This document shows positions 55,849 to 64,000 of a stretch of DNA of 64,000 bases, in pieces (position 1 is the first letter of the stretch; every line of letters starts with the position of its first letter). Origin of the DNA: Brachypterus glaber (taxonomy: Eukaryota; Arthropoda; Insecta; Coleoptera; Kateretidae); assembly GCA_958510825.1 (NCBI GenBank), contig OY294049.1, forward strand, positions 5,208,001-5,272,000. The letters run 5' to 3'. Position numbers and translations under genes: made by a program. Below the pieces are notes generated by a model. It saw nothing but the letters and a program-made list of their open reading frames with translations, made no database searches and was not told the origin of the DNA.

Positions 55849-56514
55849 TAACTTTTTTCGATAACTCGGTATAATCAATCCTATAAAAAATATTTAAGCA
55901 CAGAAAAAAACACTTATTAAAATAATAGTAAGTAATTGTCGTTTTATTTTTTTACAAGCCTAATAGTTTAGAAGATAATATCTTGCCATGTTATATTATA
56001 AGTTGTAAAAAGTTATTATAAGTTACAAGGTATTATACATTATAAGTTATTATGAGTTATAATTTATAACAGTCCAATTATTGCCATGTTAGGACATTTA
56101 ATTGTTTTCTGCATTTAAATTTACTTGTAATCTCCTGAAACTTTACTACATTAAACATAAACATATCTTTATTCTAATGGGTAACTTTTTTCGATAACTC
56201 TGTATAAACAATCCTATAAAAAATATTTAAGCACAGAAAAAAACACTTATTAAAATAATAGTAAGTAATTGTCGTTTTATTTTTTTACAGGCCTAATAGT
56301 TTAGAAGATAATATCTTGGCATGTTATATTATAAGTTATAAAAAGTTATTATAAGTTACAAGGTATTATACATTATAAGTTATTATGAGTTATAATTTAT
56401 AAGAGTCCAATTATTGCCATGTTAGGACATTTAATTGTTTTCTGCATTTAAATTTACTTGTAATCTCCTGAAACTTTACTACATTAAACATAAACATATC
56501 TTTATTCTAATGGG
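55849..56514 (+). repeat. 333-bp tandem duplication, two units
   Basis: Unit 1 (55849..56181) and unit 2 (56182..56514) begin TAACTTTTTTCGATAACTC and are nearly identical throughout, including ATCTTG(C/G)CATGTTATATTAT and AAACATATCTTTATTCTAATG. The copy boundary falls inside the left end of the TIR element at 56403, so roughly the first 110 bp of that element were duplicated with their flank. High identity suggests a recent event. Confidence 0.9.
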
Positions 56515-57258
56515 TAAAAAATAAACAAAATGCAGCTGCCGGAGCTTTAAAAAATAATATTTTTTTAAACAAGATTGTATACTGAAATTATTGGGAACCC
56601 AAGTCCCTAATATTGCCAGGGTTCTTGTAATATATTACCAGTACTACTATTATAATAGTAAAGGATAAACCTACAAAAAATTAACAAACTAATAAGAAAA
56701 TATTGTGGCATAATAACCATTTAATCTGCTTTTAGGTACAATTTGGACACTTAAGCAACAATTTGTCGTTTTTATTAAACGCCACGAACTTCATGGATTA
56801 TAATCTCATATCAACCTGGCAATTTTCTTCGGATAAAAAGCAGAAAACTCTCTGAATTCTTCGTTACTTACTTTCCTTGTTGTGTTTTATTTTTATAATT
56901 TTTTTGTTGTCAGCTACTTCTCATGACAACAATCTTAAAAAATTACCTTTTCGCTTCTTTATTAAGTGAAACATAATATGGGCCAAGAAAGTGCATGTTT
57001 GTGCCTACCTTATAACTTTCTTGCCCTGCAATAATCGATGCTACCCAGCTTGCGACAGTCAGCACAATTTTACAAGTTTTTAGTGGAAAAGCACGAAACA
57101 TGAACTGGGTTTTTGTGTAAGCCTTTACCAATTGGATACAGATACACCATATTTACGGGCATCTTTTTGATATAACAGTTATACTGACAGTGCCATCTAT
57201 GATAAAATAATAAGTTTAAGAGGGCGGCCAATATTAGGAACATAGCAATAATTGGCTC
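56403..57258. mobile_element. About 0.86-kb TIR element, copy 2 (GAGCCAATTATTGCC family)
   Basis: The left end GAGTCCAATTATTGCCATG, then TTAGGAC, pairs with the right end CCTAATATTGGC-type complement and TAATTGGCTC. The body is collinear with 3111..3997. Frames of 62-64 codons inside are not conserved between copies. Confidence 0.7.
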
Positions 57259-57290
57259 ATCCACCTTAGACCACCCTGTTTTTTTATTTC

Positions 57291-57493
57291 CAGCTGTAAA
57301 AAGTAAATATACTTTTAAGAAGCAACAAAACTAAGTCAGTACCTGTATATTTAAAAATTAGGCCTTAAGTTCAACACACGGACCATCTTAAAATAAGGAT
57401 GCTCCTTGTGTTGCCCAGGGCTAGTTTTTAAAATAAACAGGCACCGACTTAGTTTTGTTGCATCTTAAAAGTAGATTTAGTTTTTACACTGTA
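57291..57493. mobile_element. 203-bp hairpin MITE
   Basis: The left arm CAGCTGTAAAAAGTAAATATAC, AAGCAACAAAACTAAGTC and GTACCTGT pairs with the complement ending GTAGTTTTTACACTG-like at 57493. An inner CCTTAAGTTC...GGATGCTCCTTGTG segment forms a second, weaker stem. No coding sequence. Confidence 0.7.
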
Positions 57494-57499
57494 GTCGTT

Positions 57500-58200
57500 T
57501 TTTTTACACAATTGGGTAAAGTATTATATCATGTTACCCTTTCATGTGAATAAGGCATATCGCTAAAAATGGTGTTTAACACCTTGTGTGACTTGTACTC
57601 TTCATGTATAGCGGAAAATCTTATATAAAAATAAAAAACAGCACCACAAAAGAAAACTGAGCTACAAGAGAAATAGTTGTGTTTTATCTATTTTCTATTT
57701 CTTTGATTCAAAAGCAGATCTTTGAGGTTTTCATACTCGTCTGAGTATAATATCATAAAATGCTAATAATAAAGTAAGACATCTTTTTAAATGGGATTTC
57801 TTCTATTAAATGAACAATATGATCCTTTTATAGAAATATTAATTCTGTAAATTTAAACTGGAAAAATAATAAATTGAGCATTACAATGCTTAATTCCATT
57901 TTGATTACTGATCAATGCATTGATCAGTCATCAAAATTTAAATGAATTTAAAATACCATTACTAGGGCCCTATCAGTTTTCATAGATATGTATATGTTAC
58001 CAGCAATATTGCCGGTACATATGTAAAAAATCCGGCAATGTGCGAAATGACTAGATATTTTCAGGAAAAATCAAGTTCTATGAGGGGAAGATCTCTATTG
58101 TTTTTCAAAGCAATCCCCCCAAAAACAAAAAAGTTATGGCAGGTTAAACTTAAAAAATAAAAATAAAAAACTATCATTTTCAAAATTTTGAAAATTTTTG
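57500..58200. other. No gene recognised
   Basis: AT-rich DNA with a small perfect palindrome TGATCAATGCATTGATCA near 57908 and a TTACCAGCAATATTGCCGGTA inverted pair near 57995. Confidence 0.5.
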
Positions 58201-58202
58201 AA

Positions 58203-58704
58203 TTTTTTTTTTTTTTTTATTTATTTTGGTTGTATTTTATATCATAATTAAACTGTTAACAAGTTAAATTACAATAAGATAAGATTAAAATGAATATGTA
58301 AAATTAGACTAAATATTAAACTAAATAAATACCTAATGTAATTAAAGATGTAATTAAAGATGTAATTAAAGATGTGATTTTTGACCTTGTTTGTAGAATA
58401 ATATGTATGCTTCACCTGGTACGAACAATTTTAGTGTAACTGAAGATACTCTAGAGTCGTTGTACTCGTTCCACGTGTGATTATAGGGATGTTTACAATA
58501 GGCGGTGTAGTGTCCGCTATACGTGGTACCACTGTGATTTGAAATGGCCTATAAGTTGTATTTGGAGGGCGCAACGGACTCTGCGGCATAATTATTCATA
58601 TCTAATTCTTCTAGAGGGAAGTCTACGGTGACTCTGAGTTTACTTTGAAACGGTGTCATCGGGGAGAAGCGTTTAATTTGAGTTACTAAGATTTTTGCGA
58701 GAGA
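58203..58704 (-). pseudogene. 5'-truncated retrocopy of a ubiquitin-specific protease (USP)
   Basis: Minus-strand reading from 58704 to the TAA at 58366 gives, in order, KILVTQIKRFS, VDFPLEELDMNNYA, KYNL then a TAG stop, AISNHSG, SGHYTAYCKHP, W, NDSRVSS and AYILFYKQG. In USP peptidases KxLVxxxKRF, the NHxG-(G/S)GHYTAY box with catalytic His, the following N/D and AYxLFY mark the end of the catalytic domain, here closest to USP2/USP8-type enzymes. About 160 bp of 3' sequence follow, then a run of 16 A (T58203..T58218 on plus). No introns, a premature stop, loss of the Cys-box half and the A-tail mark a dead processed copy. The 5' break joins the repeat array at 58705. Confidence 0.85.
58338..58378 (+). 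repeat. 12-bp tandem repeat, about 3.5 units
   Basis: GTAATTAAAGAT repeated within the 3' region of the USP retrocopy, covering its stop codon. Probably local slippage, either in the parent transcript or after insertion. Confidence 0.8.
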
Positions 58705-59756
58705 CATATATCATTTTTTTTTCTTATTTTGATTTTTCTCGACGTATCAAAAAAATAATATAAATTAGGTAAAAAAAATTGATTGATTCACAAAACCTTT
58801 TTTGAGAAAGTATAAGATACTTATGTAAAACAAAGAAAAAATAAAGCTTAATTTTAACAAAACATGTATAAATTTTAAAACATTAAAGTAATTACTTTGA
58901 AATTTTAAACGAAAACATTTTCATTTTTACTTTTTTTTTATTTTTCGTGTAATTCTAAAGTTTTTCTTCTATTTTAAACAATAAAAAATAAGACCAAACC
59001 AAAAATTAACGCCCCTTTTAATCCCCTACCCCCTAACCGATTTTGCTCAAATACGAACTTGTCCAAGATAGTATAAAAATATATTCGCGTACGAAGTTTT
59101 AGTTCTCTAACTCAGTGCGTTTTTAAGTTATTATGGGTACAGACAGACAGACAGACTGATATACTGACAGTCAGAGAGACATATATCATTTTTTTTCTTA
59201 TTTTGATTTTTCTCGACGTATCAAAAAAACAATATAATTTATGTAAAAAAAATTGATTGATTCACAAAAACTTTTTTGAGAAAGTAAAAGATACTTATGT
59301 AAAACAAAGAAAAAATAAAGCTTAATTTTAACAAAACATAAGACCAAACCAAAAATTAACGCCCCTTTTAATCCCCTACCCCCTAACCGATTTTGCTCAA
59401 ATACGAACTTGTCCAAGATAGTATAAAAATATATTCGCGTACGAAGTTTTAGTTCTCTAACTCAGTGCGTTTTTAAGTTATTATGGGTACAGACAGACAG
59501 ACAGACTGATATACTGACAGTCAGAGAGACATATATCATTTTTTTTCTTATTTTGATTTTTCTCGACGTATCAAAAAAACAATATAATTTATGTAAAAAA
59601 AATTGATTGATTCACAAAAACTTTTTTGAGAAAGTAAAAGATACTTATGTAAAACAAAGAAAAAATAAAGCTTAATTTTAACAAAACATGTATAAATTTT
59701 AAAACATTAAAAGTAATTACTTTGAAAATTTAAACGACACATTTTCATTAATCTTC
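58705..59756. repeat. Tandem array, 350- and 475-bp units, ending in GACAGACAGAC
   Basis: GAGACATATATCATTTTTT starts at 58701, 59176 and 59526. Units two and three begin 350 bp apart. The first unit is 475 bp because it retains about 125 bp (from AACATGTATAAATTTTAA to AATAAAAAATAAG) missing in the second. Each full unit has CCCCTACCCCCTAACCGATT, GCTCAAATACGAACTTGTCC and a GACAGACAGACAGAC tract. The third is partial. The 5850..6700 array is a diverged relative. Confidence 0.85.
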
Positions 59757-59759
59757 CTA

Positions 59760-60070
59760 CCGGAAGTAAATCGAACTGCATTAGTATCTTTAATTTTTAT
59801 TACGATGACCTGAAACGATGTAATCAATTTTAAAATTTAAAAGGGTTAAAAATAACGACCTCTATCGGAATTTATTGTAGATAGTTTTCCTAATTTGATT
59901 TTGTTAAAATTTATTACTCTAGATTTATGTACAGTTAAAGAAGTCATGCAAACCGTTCGAAAGTAAAAAATTTAAATTTATGACCAAATGGTATTAGTTT
60001 TCTTCTGACTTTTAAGTTTTTTTGTTGTTAATTTATGACCTATCTTTTATAACAATATGTTATTATGGAG
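59760..60070. other. No gene recognised
   Basis: AT-rich DNA; nothing evident. Confidence 0.45.
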
Positions 60071-60074
60071 ATTA

Positions 60075-60848
60075 GGGTGTGTCAAAAAATCCCGAATTTA
60101 GAAATCGAAAAGCCTCTCTGGCTCAAAAGTTGTTGGTAAAAAACGGTGGGCACTCAAAAATGAGCCAAATCGATTAATGTTTAGAGGTAGTTCAAAGCGC
60201 TCAAAATTTGAAAATAATCGGTACCTGTTTTTCGGATTAGAAACAATACTAGTTGGGAGAAAAATATATATATATATATATCCCCTCCCCTTAAGTTGGA
60301 ACAAAAATTGCCCATTATTTGAAGATTTCGCGAAAATTTCATTTTTGTAAGTTTTAAAAAGTGGTTAATCCTGCTATGTTACACCATAAAAACTTTTTTG
60401 TGTATTTTTACATAAAAAAGTATATTTCAATAAGAAAAATTCAAAAAAAGTACACCAGAAAAAGTTTTAGGCAAAAAAAAAGAAAATCCACCCGGTTTTG
60501 AATTGAATTTTTTTTTACCCGAGTTTCGAAAACAATGTATTCTGTATACGCAGGTAGGTTAACATGTATATATGCTTGTATACTAATATATAAGTTTTCG
60601 CGTTTTTTGTTTAAAAATATTTTTTAAGCACTTTTAAAAACTTTCAAAAATGACATTTTCGCGAAATCTTCAAGTAATGGGCGATTGTTCTAACTTAAGG
60701 GGAGGGGGATATATTTTTTTTAGTTTCTACCAACTAGTTTTGTTTCTAAATATTACCAAAGAAACCTTCCAAAATTTCCTTAATTTTATACACAATCAGT
60801 TTTTATCCGAAAAACAGGTAGCGATTTTTTTCAAAGTTTGAGCTTTTT
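60075..60848. mobile_element. 0.77-kb foldback element, GGGTGTGTCAAAAAATCCCG family
   Basis: The left arm (60075..60366) starts GGGTGTGTCAAAAAATCCCG. The right arm (about 60627..60848) is its complement from AAATGACATTTTCGCGAAATC through TTAAGGGGAGGGG to GAAAAACAGGTA, but ends before reaching the terminal motif. The left arm has a deletion relative to the right arm and to 29086..29385. A (TA)n run sits at 60267..60280. The frames inside are not genes. Confidence 0.7.
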
Positions 60849-60849
60849 T

Positions 60850-61235
60850 ATGCTTAGGAATAATCTAAAAGAAAATTGTCTTTTTTTGTTTTTTGATTAT
60901 CGCAAATAAAATTAAAAAGTTTTGTTTTTATTTTTTTGAGCTTAGGAGGATCGAATATATGTAGTTTTAAAAGCTATTACCAAACTTTGAGGCTTATTTT
61001 GCAAATCAAATTTGGTTAAAAAAACTGAAAACGGTTTATGGATTATGTAGTGAATAGTATTTGAACCTTTATAAAGGCTATATAATCTTAAATTGACTTT
61101 AGACCCAAACGGTTTTGAAATAAAGCTAATTGATGCTAAAATTTACCTCAACTAATAATTCTGCGTTGGTATTTGATCTACCGACCAATGTATATCGAAA
61201 ATAGCAGGTCAGACTCTTCCCCAAGTAAACTAAAG
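60850..61235. other. No gene recognised
   Basis: AT-rich DNA; no recognisable features. Confidence 0.45.
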
Positions 61236-61239
61236 AAAG

Positions 61240-62125
61240 CAAGGATATCGTTTTAAAGGTGAGTTTTGGGCTAAATGATAACAATATTTGTTTGTTTAAA
61301 AAAGTGCAAACAATGAAAAAAAAACTGTTGACAAAGTTTATTTGTTAATAATAAACAGAATAAATATTTAATAAAAATTCGTTAACATTTTTTTGTTATA
61401 GCTAACCTGACAACAACGCATATGGGATTGATATCATTCAACAATTGTGATGCGATAAATGTGACTCAACAACATTTAGAATGTAAAAGAAAGAAAAAAG
61501 TACAATATTGATTAAATGTATTCAAAACTACAGCCTAAAAGTGTTTTTTATAACCTAGTTTTTATATATGTTACGAAAATAAAGTTATTTAACACGTTAA
61601 ACGCCACAATTACTAGACTGAGGCCACACTGTCCCATATTGCAGGATTTGGATTAACGTTGGAACTGCTGGATTGCTTTACAATGTTATTCTTATAAATA
61701 CCTTAAAAATTACTTTATAATCTTACTGAAACCTAATAAACTAGTCAGATGAGTCCAGCCAGCATGTTAAATCCGTAAAAAATAATTAAAAGCAACAAAA
61801 TATTTTAATTTTACAGTCAAGGGCAGTTGACACAACACAACACACTTTGCCATACAGTAGTAGCCAATGTGTAAAGTTATTTTTATTTTGACATGACACG
61901 ACACTTGATACTTGAAGTTTCGTTAGGTGCAATGTTGTCAAATCCTGCATTAACATATGTCAAAATTCGCAAATAAAAAAATTAATTAAAGTATCTTCCG
62001 GGCTATAAAAAGGGCTGAATTTTTGAGAAATTATGTATTTTTTATGTATCTATAAGTATGTAAAGTCTTATCGTTGCACGCGATTTAGCCCAAAATACGA
62101 TACCCTCCTTTTATAAAACTTTACG
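61240..62125. repeat. Possible weak inverted-repeat element
   Basis: GATATCGTTTTAAAGGTGAG and TTTTGGGCTAAATGATAAC at the left resemble the complement of TTATCGTTGCACGCGATTTAG and CCCAAAATACGATACC at the right. Only short blocks match, and no target duplication is seen, so the element call is tentative. Confidence 0.35.
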
Positions 62126-62129
62126 TTAT

Positions 62130-63410
62130 AGTAAAAACTTTCTGTATTTTTTCAACTTTTTTTTGTCGAAATTACTAAAACACTGCCCTACGTTGCTAGA
62201 AGCAACAGTAAATAAACTGACGCTTTACTTTTTTTAAAATGGCCACAAAAATGGAGTATGGGTAATTAATTAGTTTTCGGACAATTTTATTGCTCTCTTA
62301 GAAATATGTCTTAATTTGTTTACGTCCTTTGTCATACATAAGGATGATACCTACACATATTCCTAAAATTGCAAGTTAGACAAAACTTACGTCATCAGAT
62401 TGAAACTAAAGCGCAATTAGGGCTGGCAGTAGTAATTTGCTAAATTTTGCTAAAATAAGGTAACACTAGTTTGTCAAGATCAAGATACTCTGGGAATGTA
62501 AACCCAAACCTGTATAGGTTTTATAAATAATAACTGCAAAGAAGAACTAAGAGGTTAAACTTTGTTCTGCTATTGCTCGTTTTTCTCTATATGTGAAAAA
62601 AATAATAAAAAAGTTTTTTACATAAGAATACGAAAAAAAAAAACGTAAATTTGACATACTTTCTTTGTGCAATGTCACATATGTGTGGAAAATATATCAT
62701 TAGAAGTTAAAATAGAAGAACAACCTCTCCACAAGTTAAAGTTTGATTTTGATCTGAGAATCGGTATGGTCTATAAACGTTTAATTAATATATCAAAATT
62801 GGATTTTTTTTTCGTAAAAACTTAACTTTCTTCTATCTACAATATACTTTGTTTAGGTTTAAAATAAATTCAGTAAAAATACATATTTTTTTATTTAATT
62901 TTTTATTTTATTTAAACTTATTTTATTATTTTTTTATCCATTTAATGAGTATAAGATTAAAGCGTTAGTATTAAATGACTAGTTGAAGTATTATGAAGCA
63001 CACTTAGGGGGGTTAACACCAGCGTTACATAAGTGTTGATACCATCAAGGAAAATATAATAATATAAAAAGAGTGCGTTATATTAGCGGAAATGGGATAA
63101 AAGTGCCCAAAAGGTGCGTTACATACTTGAACCAATTTTTAAAAAATGTAGGTATGCAATTCACATTATTCTATCAAAATTTATGATTCATAAACTTATA
63201 GTATAATAAATATATTAAAATAAGATTTACTTTATAAGCCTGTAAGATATTTGGAAGTATAAATAAAATATTTAAATAGTCGACACTGGCGTCGCAGGTA
63301 GTCTTAAACAAAGTTAAATCGAAAGTCAAATCACACCGAATTTTTTGATTTTAGGTTGTTTTTGGGACATGTGCAAACGGTTTTTGACAAAAATTGAAAT
63401 CGCTCACGAA
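62130..63410. other. No gene recognised
   Basis: AT-rich DNA with no frame, splice pair or repeat I can support. Confidence 0.5.
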
Positions 63411-63413
63411 GCC

Positions 63414-63736
63414 ATTTTTAAATAAAGTAATTCTTCTTCTTATTCAAGTTTTTCTTAACATCACAATACGGAGTTCTTCCACGACACACCCTATAGCATG
63501 ATACTCAATATAATCACGACCATTCAAATGCCTACTTTGTTATTGTCCAAAATTATGGTCGTCTTATTTTGGACATTAACAAATTAGGCGTGTGAATGGT
63601 CTTGATTATATTGAGTATCATGGGTATGCTGTACGGTCTGTATTGTGATGTCAAGAAAAACTTGAAAAAGAAGAAAAAGAAGAAGAAGAAGAAGAAGAAG
63701 AAGAAGAAGAAAAAGAAGAATGACTTTATTTAAAAA
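63414..63736. mobile_element. About 320-bp hairpin with expanded GAA tract in one arm
   Basis: Outer TTTTTAAATAAAGT with complement, then CAAGTTTTTCTTAACATCACAATAC, ATGATACTCAATATAATCA and GACCATTCA with complements form a long stem. The centre has a second stem (TTGTCCAAAATTATGG / TTATTTTGGACATT). The left arm has a short TTCTTCTTCTT. The right arm carries about 50 bp of AAG/GAA repeats (about 63663..63720), so one arm expanded after formation. Confidence 0.75.
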
Positions 63737-63739
63737 CAC

Positions 63740-64000
63740 GATTCACTCATCTCAGTAATGAGAAGAATCCAGCGCATGCGCACTGATTTTCTTATTTTTG
63801 TTTTGACATATGCCAAAAATTATTTTAAGGTTATGTAACATTCTTTTGCAGAATTTTACAAAAATATCTACTTTTTTCTTTGCGAGCTAATAGTTTTTTT
63901 TTAATTGGCTAAAAGTACTAGCTTTTAATAGTATTTTCGTAAAAAAAAATTGCGGAATATTCATTAATAAACATTTGATTCTTAAAATATATGGTCTTCT
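63740..64000. other. No gene recognised at window end
   Basis: AT-rich DNA; contains CAGCGCATGCGCACTG near 63770, a short GC-richer palindrome. No frame or element evident. Confidence 0.4.

Noticed and set aside
1..64000. CRISPR array, bacterial operon or phage
   Set aside because: Repeats lack uniform spacers, there are no long bacterial frames, and splice sites, LINEs and MITEs show animal nuclear DNA.

Overview
The window reads as strongly AT-rich animal DNA, most likely from an insect and possibly a beetle. The evidence is one exon of a Sidestep-like immunoglobulin protein, several insect-type non-LTR retrotransposon fragments, and a dense cover of short inverted-repeat transposons. There is no bacterial or viral gene organisation. 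The species assignment is inference only. Nearly all open reading frames of 60-125 codons here are chance frames in AT-rich repeats.

Host coding content is tiny. A clean 315-bp exon at 12859..13173 (minus strand) encodes one complete Ig domain with good splice sites and phase 1-1 boundaries. No second certain exon was found, so most of the window is probably intron of that gene or intergenic DNA. A weak 81-bp exon candidate with matching phase lies at 26819..26899. A 5'-truncated retrocopy of a ubiquitin-specific protease (58366..58704 plus 3' tail, minus strand) is a dead host-gene copy.

Retrotransposon remains are: a frameshifted LINE with a YADD reverse transcriptase (about 45014..46825, minus) abutting a 2.2-kb TA-flanked DNA element; a 465-bp LINE tail with a perfect 14-bp target duplication (55219..55683); a related C-terminal scrap at 43726..43833; another LINE C-terminus with a TAAA tail (38393..38722); and an RT-polyprotein tail inside a TIR element (40499..40771).

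The rest is dominated by foldback or MITE-like elements, many flanked by TA. Notable ones are a twin 424-bp MITE pair framing a second inverted repeat (146..2429), a dispersed TACAGGG-ended family with common core sequence (copies near 1, 2430, 5000, 13437, 25100, 25561, 32255, 49195, 51545 and 53485), a Foldback-type element whose 130-bp inverted repeats are built of 16-bp tandem units and flanked by an 8-bp duplication (43875..44301), and a 2.2-kb element carrying 14 copies of a 16-bp motif in both orientations (46826..49021). There are also 121-bp tandem arrays that reverse direction, paired hairpins, and simple repeats.

Region by region: 1-10.2 kb nested MITEs and arrays; 10.2-13.2 kb quiet DNA and the Ig exon; 13.4-16.7 kb nested elements; 16.7-20 kb quiet; 20-28.2 kb hairpin and TIR elements; 28-35 kb mostly quiet; 35-44.3 kb TIR elements and LINE scraps; 44.5-49 kb LINE plus DNA transposon; 49-57.5 kb hairpins, tandem repeats and a LINE tail; 58.2-59.8 kb the protease retrocopy joined to a tandem array; 60-64 kb foldbacks. 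The host genes do not form a pathway; the interest lies in transposon architecture.
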